Source of the DNA: Phytohabitans houttuyneae
Lineage (GTDB): Bacteria > Actinomycetota > Actinomycetes > Mycobacteriales > Micromonosporaceae
DNA: 64,000 bases
Direction of reading: 5' to 3'
NCBI RefSeq assembly: GCF_011764425.1
Contig: NZ_BLPF01000002.1
Location: 930,997 to 994,996 of the forward strand
Shown: in pieces, positions 53,935 through 63,597 of the stretch
How the letters are laid out: each line of letters begins with the position of its first letter
Position numbering within the stretch: position 1 is the stretch's first letter
Notes under the pieces: model-generated
The model's database searches: none
Seen by the model: the letters and a program-made list of their open reading frames with translations, nothing else
What the model was told of the DNA's origin: nothing
Translations under genes and position numbers: made by a program

Positions 53935-54876
53935 ATGACAGACCTGGCGATCGAGGCTTCCGGCCTACGGAAGTCCTACAAAGACAAAGTCGTTCTCGAC
54001 GGCATCGACCTGAAGGTTCGTGCGGGCACCGTCTTCTCCCTGCTCGGCCCGAACGGCGCGGGCAAGACGACCACGGTGAACGTGCTGACCACGCTGCTGA
54101 CCGCCGACGGCGGGACGGTCCGCGTCGCCGGACACGACGTCGCGAGCGAGGCCAAGGCGGTGCGCGCGGCGATCGGCGTCACCGGCCAGTTCGCCGCGGT
54201 CGACGAGCTGCTGACCGGGCGGGAGAACCTGCAGCTGATGGTGGACCTGAAGCGGTTCCCCACGGCCGAGGGCAAGCGGATCGTCGCGGAGCTGCTGGAC
54301 CGTTTCGACCTGACCGAGTCGGCGGGCAAGCCGGCGGCGACCTACTCCGGCGGCATGCGGCGCAAGCTCGACCTGGCGATGACGCTGGTCGGCAGCCCGC
54401 GGATCATCTTCCTGGACGAGCCGACGACCGGGTTGGACCCGCGCAGCCGGCGCACGATGTGGCAGATCATCCGCGGCCTGGTCGCGGACGGCGTGACCAT
54501 CTTCCTGACCACCCAGTACCTGGAAGAGGCCGACCAGCTCGCCGACCAGATCGCCGTGCTCGACCAGGGCCGGCTTGTCGCCGAGGGCACGCCCGACGAG
54601 CTCAAGCGGCAGATCCCCGGCACCCACGTCCGGCTCCGCTTCGCCACCGCGGCGCAGCTCGACGTGGCCGCCGAAATCCTGCCCGGCGCCACCCGGGACG
54701 ACGAGGCACTGACCCTGCGGGTGCCCAGCGACGGCGGTACCGCCTCGTTGCGGGCTCTGCTCGACCTGCTCGACGAGCATGCGGTGGCGGCCGAGAGTTT
54801 CTCGGTGCACACCCCGGACCTTGATGACGTTTTCCTGGCCCTGACCGGCCACACCACGGAGGTTGTCGCAAAATGA
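53935..54876 (+). CDS. DrrA-like ABC exporter ATP-binding protein
   Basis: 313 residues from ATG 53935. Walker A GPNGAGKTT, signature YSGGMRRKLDLA, Walker B IIFLDEPTTGLD, and a C-terminal extension (~220-313) with LDDVFLALTG, all as in daunorubicin-resistance DrrA subfamily members. It energises export of a drug, lipid or natural product. The stop overlaps the permease ATG by four bases. Confidence 0.87.
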   Translation: MTDLAIEASGLRKSYKDKVVLDGIDLKVRAGTVFSLLGPNGAGKTTTVNVLTTLLTADGGTVRVAGHDVASEAKAVRAAIGVTGQFAAVDELLTGRENLQLMVDLKRFPTAEGKRIVAELLDRFDLTESAGKPAATYSGGMRRKLDLAMTLVGSPRIIFLDEPTTGLDPRSRRTMWQIIRGLVADGVTIFLTTQYLEEADQLADQIAVLDQGRLVAEGTPDELKRQIPGTHVRLRFATAAQLDVAAEILPGATRDDEALTLRVPSDGGTASLRALLDLLDEHAVAAESFSVHTPDLDDVFLALTGHTTEVVAK

Positions 54877-55616
54877 AATCCCACTCGCTCGTGATGCTGC
54901 GCCGCAACTTCACCCACATCGCCCGCAACCCGACCTCGGTGTTCAACGCCGTGCTGATGCCGGTCGTGGTCATGCTGATGTTCGTCTACATGCTCGGCGA
55001 CGCGTTCAACGTCGGCGTCGACTACGTCGACTACGCCACCCCCGGCCTGCTGCTGCTAGCCGTCTGCTACGGCCTCGGCTCGGTCGCCACCGCGGTCAAC
55101 TCGGACATGACCAAAGGCATCATCAACCGGTTCAAGGTCATGGACATCCCCCGCAGCGCGGTGCTGACCGGACACGTCATCGCCAGCCTGCTGACCAACC
55201 TCGTCGCCATCGGCGCGATCATCGCGGTCGCGTTCCTGCTCGGCTTCGACCCGTCCGCCAGCGTCCTGGACTGGCTCGGCGTGCTCGGCATGGTCGTCCT
55301 GCTCGGCTTCGCCGCCGGCTGGCTCACCGTCGCCCTCGGCCTGGCCGCGAAGTCGCCGGAAACCGCAGGGCTGGCGTCGGTACCACTGGTCATGCTGCCG
55401 TTCTTCAGCAGCGCCATCGTCCCGGCCGACAAAATGGGCCCCGGCCTCGCCCAATTCGCCAAGTACCAACCCTTCACACCGATCATCGAAACCCTGCGCG
55501 GCCTGCTCAACGGCACCCCAGCGGCCAGCGACGTCATCCCCGCCCTGGCCTGGTGCGCCGCGATCGCCCTGGTGGGCTACCTGTGGGCGTCACACACGTT
55601 CACGAAGCGAGCGTGA
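54873..55616 (+). CDS. DrrB-like ABC exporter permease
   Basis: 247 residues, six membrane segments (for example LLLLAVCYGLGSVATAV and LGMVVLLGFAAGWLTVALG), ABC-2 family. It starts at ATG 54873 overlapping drrA-like. PFFSSAIVPADKMG and FAKYQPFTPIIETLRGLL are typical DrrB C-terminal loops. Its 3' end overlaps the convergent SARP regulator by 17 bp. Confidence 0.85.
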   Translation: MKSHSLVMLRRNFTHIARNPTSVFNAVLMPVVVMLMFVYMLGDAFNVGVDYVDYATPGLLLLAVCYGLGSVATAVNSDMTKGIINRFKVMDIPRSAVLTGHVIASLLTNLVAIGAIIAVAFLLGFDPSASVLDWLGVLGMVVLLGFAAGWLTVALGLAAKSPETAGLASVPLVMLPFFSSAIVPADKMGPGLAQFAKYQPFTPIIETLRGLLNGTPAASDVIPALAWCAAIALVGYLWASHTFTKRA

Positions 55617-58600
55617 CCGCCACAAGCTCGCGCCAGTCCGCCCGCGCACCGTGTTCTGTCGCCTCGGTGAACCCCGGTTCACCGAGGCGACTTCGCGTGG
55701 CCTGCTCGATCCTCGCCACGTCCGGCTGCGAACGATCGCGCAGACCGCGGACCGCGGTGCTCGCCGCGATCAGCGCCGCGGCCTGCTCGTACTCCTCCTT
55801 GCGCAGGGCCAGATCCGCGATACCGACGAGGATCGCCGCGATCCCGAGGGAATGCCCCGCCTCGGACGCGGCCTGGAAGGCGGCGATGCGGTGTTCACGC
55901 GCGGCGTCGAGATCCTCGGCGAGATAGCCGAGCAGGTCTTCCACGAACAGGCGGATGTTGGCCCGTTCGACGTCGTTGCCGAGCATCGCCGTCGCGACGT
56001 CGAGCTGCCGGCGTGCCTGCTCGGTCTCGCCTTTCCAGCGGGCGAGCTCCACCTTCGCCAGGGCCAGCTCGGCGAGCGCGTTCGGCCAGGGGACCCGTTC
56101 GGCGTACCGCTGCGCCTCGGCCATGGCGGCCGCGCTGGCGTCCTCGTCGCCCATCAGCCAGTACAGCTGGGCCTGCCGCGAGCGGATCGGCACCACATCG
56201 TCGATGGCGCCGACCTCGGTGACGACCTCGACCGCTTGTTCCAGGTGCGCGCACGCGCCGGCGAACTCGCCGCGCACCGCCATCCGGTTCGCCAACTCGG
56301 TCAGGGCGAAGGAGATGCCCCACCGTTCGCCCAGCGCGCTGAACTCGGTGAGCGCGGTCTCAAGGTGTGCGTCCGCCTCGTGGCCGCCCACGCCCAGCAT
56401 GATTCGCATCTTGCCGAGCTGCAGCCGGGCGAGGGCCCGTACCCAGGGATCGTCGTCGGCGGTCAGCGGTTCGAACGCGGACAGCAGCGCGTCCGGCCCG
56501 TGCAGAAGGCGTTCCAGCGCGGGGACGAACTTCAGCGCCATGTGGTGGCTCGGCACACGCTGGCTGATCTCGTACGCCTTGCGGATCCACTCCTCCGCCT
56601 GGAACTGGTCGCCCTTGCCGGAGGAGACGAACTGCACGATGAACGCGTACACCACGGCTCGCGTCTCGTCGTCCACCTCACCCGGCAGCGCGACGGCCGC
56701 CATGATCAGCTCGTTGCCCTCGGTGCGGTGCCCGGCCAGCCACCAGTACCAGGTGCCGGCGGCGGCGAGCCGCATCGCGCCGTCCGCGTCGCCGGCCGCG
56801 ATGGCACCGCGCATGGCGGCGCCGATGTTGTCGTGCTCGACCTCGAGAGTGGCGAGCCATTCCAGCTGCTCGGCGCGGCGAAGGTGCGGATCCGCGGTGC
56901 TGGCGAGGGCGGTGAAGTAGGCCAGGTGGGCGCGGCGTGTCAGGTCCGTTTCCCCGGCCTCCGCGAGGCGCTGCTCGGCGTACTCCTTGACGGTGCCGAG
57001 CATCCGGTAGCGCGGTGCGCCTTCGCCGTAGGTGACCACGAGCGACTTCTCGGTGAGCGCGGTCAGCAGCTCGAGCACCTCCCAGGGCTCGACCGCGGCG
57101 CCGGCGCAGACCTGCTCGGCCGCTTCAAGGCTCGCCCCGCCGGAAAACACCGAGAGCCTGCGCAGCACCATCCGCTCAGCGTCGCTGAGCAGCTCCCAGC
57201 TCCAGTCGACCACCGCCCGCAAGGTCCGGTGCCGGGGCAGGGCGGTACGGCTGCCGCCGGTCAGCAGCCGGAACCTGTCGTCGAGCCGGACGGCGAGCTG
57301 GTCGAGGGACATGGTGCGCAGCCTGGCCGCGGCCAGCTCGATGGCCAGCGGCATCCCGTCCAGCGCCCGGCAGATGCGCGCCATCGTCGACAGCGTGCGG
57401 GCGTCGGTCCCGAGATCCTTGCGCACCGCGCTGGCCCGGTCCTGCAGCAGCCGGATGGCCGGCGAGGACTCGATCTCGCCGGGGTGGGCGTCCGGCGCGG
57501 GCAGCACCAGCGGCGCGACCGGCCACAGCGCCTCACCGGTGATGCCGAGCGGTTCCCGGCTCGTGGCGAGGATCCGCAGCCGCTGGCACTCGCCGAGCAC
57601 CCGGTGGGCGAACGTCGCCGCGGACTCGATCACGTGCTCGCAGTTGTCCAGGACCAGCAACATCGTCCGCTCGCGCAGCGCGGCGATGACCCGGTCGGTC
57701 GGCTCCGCGTCGGGTGCCTCGCCGAGCAGCGCGTCGCGCAGCCTCAGCGCGCCGAGCGTGGCCTGCGCGACGTCACCGTCGGCGCCGATGGCCGCGAGCT
57801 CGACCATCCAGACCCCGTCCGGCAGGTCGTCGAGCAGCGTGCGCGCGGTCTCGGTCGCGAGCCTCGTCTTTCCCGAGCCGCCCGGCCCGATCAGGGTCGT
57901 GAGCCGGCGTCCGGCGACGAGCTCGCGGACCGCGGCGACGTCGGCGTCCTTGCCGAGGAAGGTGGTCAGCTCGGCGCGCAGGTTGGTCGTGCGGGTCTCC
58001 TCCCGCCGGCCCAGCTCGCCGCGCAGCAGTGCGACGTGCAGCGCGGACAGTTCCGCCGAGGGGTCGACGCCGAGCGTGTCGGCGAGGGTTTCCCGCGTGC
58101 GCTCGTACAGCAGCAGCGCCTCGGTGTCGCGGCCGGACGCGACGAGGGCGCGCATCAGCGCGGCGACGAGCCGCTCCCGCACCGGGTGCGCGGCCACGAC
58201 GTCGGTCAGCTGGGTGACCACCTCCGCGCCGTGGCCCAGGCTGATCTCGGCGTCGAACCGGTCTTCCATGGCCGCCAGGCGCAGCCCGTCGAGGCGGGTG
58301 ACCGCGGCGTCGAAGGCGGCGCTGTCTTGCAAGCCGACATCCTGCATCGCCGCGCCGCGCCACAGGGCAAGGGCTTCGCGCAGCCGCCGCGGGTCGTCGT
58401 CGTTGCGGGCCTGGCCGACGAGGCGTTCGAACCGCACGGCATCGACAGCGTCCGGCTCGACCTTCAGGCGGTAGCCCTCCGGCAGGCCTTCGACGGCACC
58501 GTCCGGCAGGGCCTTGCGCAGCCGGGAAACCAGGCGCTGCAGCGCGTTCGCCGCGTCGGAGGGCGGCTGCTCGCCCCAGATCCAGTCGACGAGCGTCGCC

Positions 58601-58728
58601 TTCGGGACCACCCGACCGGGTTCGAGCGCGAGGGCGGCCAGCAGCCCGCGCAGCCGGGCACCCGGTACGTCAGCCAGGGCGCCGTCGTCCGCGCGTACCT
58701 CGAATGGTCCAAGTATCCCGATCTGCAC
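55600..58728 (-). CDS. AfsR/SARP-type regulator with BTAD, NB-ARC and TPR domains
   Basis: 1,042 residues from GTG 58728. Order: winged-helix trans_reg_C (~1-90, QIGILGPFEVRADDG), BTAD (~95-240), NB-ARC ATPase (~265-540; Walker A GPGGSGKTRLA, Walker B MLLVLDNCEHV, then ATSREPLGI), and a long TPR-like helical C-terminus. Such proteins activate secondary-metabolism or stress genes in response to ATP-dependent switching. It faces the DrrAB-like exporter, its closest candidate target. Confidence 0.9.
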   Translation of the reverse strand: MQIGILGPFEVRADDGALADVPGARLRGLLAALALEPGRVVPKATLVDWIWGEQPPSDAANALQRLVSRLRKALPDGAVEGLPEGYRLKVEPDAVDAVRFERLVGQARNDDDPRRLREALALWRGAAMQDVGLQDSAAFDAAVTRLDGLRLAAMEDRFDAEISLGHGAEVVTQLTDVVAAHPVRERLVAALMRALVASGRDTEALLLYERTRETLADTLGVDPSAELSALHVALLRGELGRREETRTTNLRAELTTFLGKDADVAAVRELVAGRRLTTLIGPGGSGKTRLATETARTLLDDLPDGVWMVELAAIGADGDVAQATLGALRLRDALLGEAPDAEPTDRVIAALRERTMLLVLDNCEHVIESAATFAHRVLGECQRLRILATSREPLGITGEALWPVAPLVLPAPDAHPGEIESSPAIRLLQDRASAVRKDLGTDARTLSTMARICRALDGMPLAIELAAARLRTMSLDQLAVRLDDRFRLLTGGSRTALPRHRTLRAVVDWSWELLSDAERMVLRRLSVFSGGASLEAAEQVCAGAAVEPWEVLELLTALTEKSLVVTYGEGAPRYRMLGTVKEYAEQRLAEAGETDLTRRAHLAYFTALASTADPHLRRAEQLEWLATLEVEHDNIGAAMRGAIAAGDADGAMRLAAAGTWYWWLAGHRTEGNELIMAAVALPGEVDDETRAVVYAFIVQFVSSGKGDQFQAEEWIRKAYEISQRVPSHHMALKFVPALERLLHGPDALLSAFEPLTADDDPWVRALARLQLGKMRIMLGVGGHEADAHLETALTEFSALGERWGISFALTELANRMAVRGEFAGACAHLEQAVEVVTEVGAIDDVVPIRSRQAQLYWLMGDEDASAAAMAEAQRYAERVPWPNALAELALAKVELARWKGETEQARRQLDVATAMLGNDVERANIRLFVEDLLGYLAEDLDAAREHRIAAFQAASEAGHSLGIAAILVGIADLALRKEEYEQAAALIAASTAVRGLRDRSQPDVARIEQATRSRLGEPGFTEATEHGARADWRELVAVTLAS

Positions 58729-58887
58729 CCAGCGATTTTGCCACGGTCGATCACGGCCACTCGCCGCCGTGGCGGCCACGCAATCCGCCCGTCCGCCGCG
58801 CCACGGATCCGGACAAACGCCACCCTCAGTGACGCGCAAACCAGAGCCGGCGGCTTGGTGAGGGCTCGGCGCGCGCAATGATACGGT

Positions 58888-58897
58888 AAATCGATTT
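58888..58897. promoter_or_regulatory. palindrome upstream of the ROK regulator gene
   Basis: AAATCGATTT is a perfect 10-base palindrome 41 bp upstream of the ROK start. It shares ATCGATT with the site at 60221, suggesting autoregulation. Confidence 0.5.
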
Positions 58898-58937
58898 GAT
58901 GGAGGAAGTCTGAGCGCCGACCGATCTGGGGAGGACA

Positions 58938-60131
58938 GTGGACAAGCGGTTGTCGACCAGGCGTGGCACCAACTTGCCGCGGATGGGCGATTTCAACGAG
59001 TCGGTGGTGCTCGACGCGATCCGGCGGGTGCCGGACGGGCTCAGCCGCGTGGAGCTCGTCGAGGCCACCGGCCTGTCCGCACAGACCGTGTCGAACATCT
59101 GCCGGCGCCTGTTGAACACCGGCCTGGCGCGCGAGGCGGGCACCAAGAGCTCCGGCAGCGGCAAGCCGCGGCGGCTGCTGCAGGTCAACGCGCACGCGCG
59201 GTACGCGGTCGGCGTCCACCTCGATCCCGCGGTGCTCACCCTTGTGGTGCTCGACCTGCTGGGCAACGTGGTGGCGCGCGCCCAGCGTCCCACGCCCGAG
59301 GTGGCTGACCCGGACCACACACTGACCGAGATGAGCGAGTCGATCGCCGCGCTCATCGGCGGTTCCGGGGTGCCCAGGGAGGCGGTGCTGGGGCTCGGGA
59401 TCGCCGCGCCGGGACCGCTGGACGTGGCCTCCGGGCAGGTGATCGCGCCACCCGAGCTGGCCGGCTGGGGGCGGGTGCGGCTGCGCGACCACCTGGCCGA
59501 GACGACCGGGCTGCCGGTGCTGCTGGACAAGGACGTGATCGCCGCGGCCGTCGCCGAACGGTGGGCCGGCGCGGCGCGCAACACGGGCAACTTCCTGTTC
59601 TTCTACCTGGGCACCGGCTCGGGGATGGGGCTGGTCGTCGACGACGTGGTGCTGCGCGGCTTTTCCGGCAACGCCGGCGAGGTCGGCGGGCTCTACGCCG
59701 CCTGCACGACAAACGCCCTTGTCGCCGAGGCGATCGAGCAGCAGGTGCTGGGCCCGGACTTCACGCCGTCCGGCCCGCGCGACGCGGAGGAGGGCCTGCG
59801 GCACCTGTCCCGCCACGCGTCGGCCGGCAACGTGACCGCCGGCGAGATCATCGATCGCTGGGCGGTCCGCGTCGGGCGTGGCGTGAGCGCCGCCGCGACG
59901 CTGGTGGACGCGGAGATGATCGTGTTCGGTGGGCCGATCTGGCCGCTGCTCGAGGAGCGGTTCATGGCGATCGTGCCGGGCATCGTGGAGAGCTCGCCGT
60001 TCGTGGAGCGGATCCATCCGACCGTGGTCACCACGACCGCGCTGGGCGTCGATGTCGGCGCGATCGGTGCGGCGTGCCTGGTCCTGGACCAGATCCTGTC
60101 GGTCCAACCGCAGTCGCTGCTGCTGGGCTGA
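58938..60131 (+). CDS. ROK-family transcriptional regulator
   Basis: 397 residues from GTG 58938 behind GGGGAGGA. The N-terminal winged helix (~15-70, GLSRVELVEATGLSAQTVSNICRRL) precedes the ROK sugar-kinase-like fold (GLGIAAPGPLDVASG, FFYLGTGSGMGLVV). The usual GHxxxxxxGxxCxCGxxGCxE zinc site is absent (NAGEVGGLYAACTTN stands there) and the catalytic Asp context is DKDVIAAAV, so it is a regulator rather than an active kinase. It lies immediately upstream of a sugar ABC importer, its probable target. Confidence 0.85.
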   Translation: MDKRLSTRRGTNLPRMGDFNESVVLDAIRRVPDGLSRVELVEATGLSAQTVSNICRRLLNTGLAREAGTKSSGSGKPRRLLQVNAHARYAVGVHLDPAVLTLVVLDLLGNVVARAQRPTPEVADPDHTLTEMSESIAALIGGSGVPREAVLGLGIAAPGPLDVASGQVIAPPELAGWGRVRLRDHLAETTGLPVLLDKDVIAAAVAERWAGAARNTGNFLFFYLGTGSGMGLVVDDVVLRGFSGNAGEVGGLYAACTTNALVAEAIEQQVLGPDFTPSGPRDAEEGLRHLSRHASAGNVTAGEIIDRWAVRVGRGVSAAATLVDAEMIVFGGPIWPLLEERFMAIVPGIVESSPFVERIHPTVVTTTALGVDVGAIGAACLVLDQILSVQPQSLLLG

Positions 60132-60208
60132 CCAGCCGATCTTGGGGGCCTTACGTTACCCGAGGTCACGGGCGGTCTTAACGTTTTGACAACGTAGCCG
60201 TGACGCCG

Positions 60209-60238
60209 TTGACACAGTACATCGATTCGATTTAGGTT
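60209..60238 (+). promoter_or_regulatory. promoter of the sugar ABC operon with internal palindrome
   Basis: TTGACA (60209-60214) and TAGGTT (60233-60238) are spaced 18 bases. The palindrome ATCGATTCGAT (60221-60231) lies between them, so bound ROK protein would block RNA polymerase. Confidence 0.6.
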
Positions 60239-60297
60239 TCCGAGCCTAAGGTGGCGCATGTCGATGGCGCCCTCGACGTGAAGGCTCGGCACCCGTG

Positions 60298-61677
60298 ATG
60301 ACATACGTACGACGCGCACGGCGGCCGGCGTTGGCCGTCCTGGTAGCACTGGCACTGACCGCAACCGCCGCCGCGTGCGGCGGTGACTCGGACGACAGCA
60401 GCTCGTCCGGCAAGACATTGGTGATGTGGACCTTCAAGCAGTCCCACGTCAAAGCACTGGAGAAAGTCGCCGAGGGCTTCGCCCAGGAAACCGGCGTCAC
60501 GGTCAAGGTCGAGGCGTACGGGCCGGACGACGTCTTCGTGACCAAGGTGCAGGCCGCGGCGCAGACCAAGAACCTGCCCGACCTCTTCGAGGTGCACACC
60601 ACCGGCGACGACTTCGCCTGGGGCGCCGCCGGCCTGCTCACCGACCTGGCCAAGGACGTCGACGACGCCTGGCTGAACAGCTACCTGCCGACGGTGCGGC
60701 AGGACGGCCTGGTCAACGACGAGTTCTACCAGAAGTCGCTGGCCCAGGACGCCAAGACCAAGGGCATCCAGGTGGGCCAGCGGTGGAGCGTCCCGCTCAC
60801 GATCGGCACGTTCGGCATCGTGTACGCCAACAAGCAGCGACTCACCGACGCCGGCGTCACCACCGCGCCGACCACCTGGGAAGACTTCATCTCCACCTTG
60901 CAGAAGGTGAAGGCGAAGAACCCCGACAACGGTGGCGTCACCATCGGCTTCAAGGCTCCCACCACCGGCCTGGAGTGGTTCATGCAGCCGATGGCGTACG
61001 GGCTGCTCGGCCCCGACAAGTTCCACGCCCTGTTCGGCAAGGACAAGAGCAGCAACTTCTCCTCGCCGGCCGGCACCCAGGTGCTGGAGACCTACGGGCA
61101 GATCACGCCGTACTGGCAGGCGGGCACGCAGAGCCTGGACATCGACGCCGCGGACCTGGCCTTCGCGCAGGGCAAGTCGAGCTTCGACATCGGCGGCACG
61201 TTCACCCTCGCGTTCCTGGCCCAGAACGGGATGGACCCGAGCAACGTGGTGACCTTCCCGGTGCCGGCGCCCGCAAACGGCGCGGTCAAGGACCTGAGCC
61301 TGGCACCGTTCACCCTCACCGGGGTGTCGGTTTCGGCGACCACCAAAAACCGCGACGGTGCCATCCAGTGGCTCAAGTACCTGGCCAAGGCGGACGTGTC
61401 GGCCACCTTCGCCAAGGAGGCGCTGGACATCCCGCCGACCGACCTCGGCGCCGACCCCAGCACCGCGGTCGGCCCGGTGCTCGGTGCGATGATCGCGTCG
61501 TTCGGCTCCGGCCCCTCGGCGTACAACCCCGGTGACACCTCATACCGGCCCGGTGCGTACGACGGCGTCCCGGTCGCATCGACCCTGATGGACTTCTCGC
61601 CGCTGAAGAAGAAGAGCGCCGCGGACACCGGTGCGCAGATGGCCAAACAGATCGACGCCTTCTGGGCCAAGCAGTAA
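60298..61677 (+). CDS. sugar ABC transporter substrate-binding lipoprotein
   Basis: 459 residues from ATG 60298 (a GTG three bases earlier is possible). Lipoprotein signal ends TAAACGG. The rest is an SBP_bac_1 fold: GKTLVMWTF, KVQAAAQTKNLPDLFEVHT, WSVPLTIGTFGIVYANKQRL and late ALDIPPTD. It binds an oligosaccharide or sugar and hands it to the two permeases. No ATPase gene is seen within the window, so a shared MsiK-type ATPase is likely (inference). Confidence 0.87.
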   Translation: MTYVRRARRPALAVLVALALTATAAACGGDSDDSSSSGKTLVMWTFKQSHVKALEKVAEGFAQETGVTVKVEAYGPDDVFVTKVQAAAQTKNLPDLFEVHTTGDDFAWGAAGLLTDLAKDVDDAWLNSYLPTVRQDGLVNDEFYQKSLAQDAKTKGIQVGQRWSVPLTIGTFGIVYANKQRLTDAGVTTAPTTWEDFISTLQKVKAKNPDNGGVTIGFKAPTTGLEWFMQPMAYGLLGPDKFHALFGKDKSSNFSSPAGTQVLETYGQITPYWQAGTQSLDIDAADLAFAQGKSSFDIGGTFTLAFLAQNGMDPSNVVTFPVPAPANGAVKDLSLAPFTLTGVSVSATTKNRDGAIQWLKYLAKADVSATFAKEALDIPPTDLGADPSTAVGPVLGAMIASFGSGPSAYNPGDTSYRPGAYDGVPVASTLMDFSPLKKKSAADTGAQMAKQIDAFWAKQ

Positions 61678-61693
61678 TGGCGGTAATGCGGTA

Positions 61694-62659
61694 ATGGCGA
61701 TATCGACGATCGCGAAGGGCCCGTCGCCGACCCGGCGGGCCCCGAGCCGCGGCAGGAGCAGGTACCGCCGCTCGGAGACCGCCTGGGGCTACGCGTTTGT
61801 GCTGCCGGCGATCGCCCTGTTCGCGGTGATGGGCGTCTACACCATCGTGTACGGGTTCTCCCTCAGCTTCGCCTCGTGGAACGGCTTCACGCCGGAGTGG
61901 CGCTGGGTCGGCCTGAAGAACTACGCCGACCTGCTGTGGGCCGACCCCCAGTACGCGCCGCTGGTGCACCAGGCCGCGCTCAACACGATGTGGGTGATGA
62001 TCGCGGTACCGGTGCTCACCGTCCTGGTCAGCTTCCCGCTGGCGGTGTTGCTGAACTCGGTGCGGCGGCTGAAGACCGTGCTGCGCTCGGTCTACTTCCT
62101 GCCACACGTGACCAGCGGCATCGCCGTCTACTTCGCCTGGGTGTACGTGCTGCAGCCGGACGGCGCGATCAACCTGCTGCTGCGCTCGCTGGGCCTGGGC
62201 AGTCTCCAGCAGCCGCAAGGCTTTCTGGGCAACCCGACGACCGCGCTGCCGACCCTCATCGTGATCACCGTGTGGACGTCGGTACCGGTCGCCATGCTGC
62301 TGTACCTGGCCAGCCTCCAGGCGGTCGACCCGTCGCTCATCGAGGCCGCCCGCGTCGACGGCGCCAGCACCTGGCAGGTCACCCGGCGCATCGTGTGGCC
62401 GCTGCTGCGACCGATCACCGCGATCGTCGTGCTGCTGGCCCTGCGTGACTCGCTGCAGGGGTTTCAGACGTTCCTCATCATGACCAACGGCGGACCCGGC
62501 AACCACACAAACGTCCTGGGCCTGCAGACGTACCGGCTGGCCTTCCTGTCCCAGCTCAGTCCGACGCTCGGGCTGTCCAGCGCGCTGGGCTGGATGCTGT
62601 TCGTCGGCGCGCTGGTCCTCGCGGCGATCAACGTGCGAGTACTGCGGAGGGTCACGTGA
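61694..62659 (+). CDS. sugar ABC permease, MalF type
   Basis: 321 residues from ATG 61694. Six membrane helices; the EAA loop is EAARVDGASTWQVTRRIVWP, which contacts the ATPase. YIxxxSF-like FSLSFASWNGF precedes the second helix. The stop overlaps the next GTG by four bases. Confidence 0.88.
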   Translation: MAISTIAKGPSPTRRAPSRGRSRYRRSETAWGYAFVLPAIALFAVMGVYTIVYGFSLSFASWNGFTPEWRWVGLKNYADLLWADPQYAPLVHQAALNTMWVMIAVPVLTVLVSFPLAVLLNSVRRLKTVLRSVYFLPHVTSGIAVYFAWVYVLQPDGAINLLLRSLGLGSLQQPQGFLGNPTTALPTLIVITVWTSVPVAMLLYLASLQAVDPSLIEAARVDGASTWQVTRRIVWPLLRPITAIVVLLALRDSLQGFQTFLIMTNGGPGNHTNVLGLQTYRLAFLSQLSPTLGLSSALGWMLFVGALVLAAINVRVLRRVT

Positions 62660-63561
62660 GCACCGACACCCTGCGCCCGGCCGCGACCGGCGCACCCGAC
62701 ACCGGCCGTCCCGCCCGCGGGTCGAGAGTCCACTTGTCACTGTCCACTGTGCTGGCTCGTGGCACGGTCGGCGTGCTGCTGTTGCTGTACGCGGCGATCA
62801 GCCTCTACCCGTTCCTGTGGATGGTGTCGGCCGCGTTCAAGGACGAGATCGAGGTGGTCTCCGGCGGGCACCTGATCCCGCACCGGCCGACCCTGCGCAC
62901 GCTCACCGAGACGTGGAACGAGCTGCACTTCTTCGACTACTTCCTGAACAGCCTGAAGGTCACCGGGCTGACCGTGCTGCTGGTGCTGGTGATCTACTCG
63001 GCGGCCGGGTACGCGTTCTCGGTGCTGCACTTCCCCGGACGCAAGGCGCTGTACCGGCTGTTTCTGGCGCTGCTGTTCGTGCCCGGCGTGACCGTGCTGC
63101 TGCCCGTCGTGCTGCTGGAGAACAAGCTCGGCCTGCTCGGCGGCCACTGGGGACTCATCCTGCCGTTCGTCAACGGAACGGCACCGCTGTCGATCCTGCT
63201 GATGACAAACGCGTTCTCCTCGATCCCGGGTGAGCTGCGCGAGGCGGCCCGGGTCGACGGCGCCAGCGAACTGCGCATCTTCACCACCATCTACCTGCCG
63301 CTGTCCCGGCCGGTCCTGATCACGATCGCGGTGCTGACCGCGATCCCGACCTGGAACGAGTACCTGCTCACGCGGGTCTCGCTCAACGACCCCGAGGCGT
63401 ACACCCTGCCCATCGCGCTGCAGAACCTGCAGTCCAGCGCGGTGCTGCACTACAACGTCCTGATGGCCGGCGCCCTGATCGTGGTGGTGCCCGTGATCAT
63501 CCTGTTCATCGCCGCGCAACGGTACTTCGTCAACGGCCTGATCGGCGCGGTCAAGTCCTGA
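62656..63561 (+). CDS. sugar ABC permease, MalG type
   Basis: 301 residues from GTG 62656. Six helices (LLLLYAAISLYPFLWMVSAAF first) with EAA loop EAARVDGASELRIFTTIYLP and a C-terminal RYFVNGLIGAVKS typical of MalG-like subunits. It forms the second half of the membrane channel. Confidence 0.88.
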   Translation: MSTDTLRPAATGAPDTGRPARGSRVHLSLSTVLARGTVGVLLLLYAAISLYPFLWMVSAAFKDEIEVVSGGHLIPHRPTLRTLTETWNELHFFDYFLNSLKVTGLTVLLVLVIYSAAGYAFSVLHFPGRKALYRLFLALLFVPGVTVLLPVVLLENKLGLLGGHWGLILPFVNGTAPLSILLMTNAFSSIPGELREAARVDGASELRIFTTIYLPLSRPVLITIAVLTAIPTWNEYLLTRVSLNDPEAYTLPIALQNLQSSAVLHYNVLMAGALIVVVPVIILFIAAQRYFVNGLIGAVKS

Positions 63562-63597
63562 CCGATCCGCCGCAGCCAACGAGCCCGGAGGCAACCC

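Noticed and set aside
55651-58881. Very long + strand frame opposite the SARP regulator
   Set aside because: No recognisable protein features; the minus-strand frame has BTAD, NB-ARC and TPR domains throughout.
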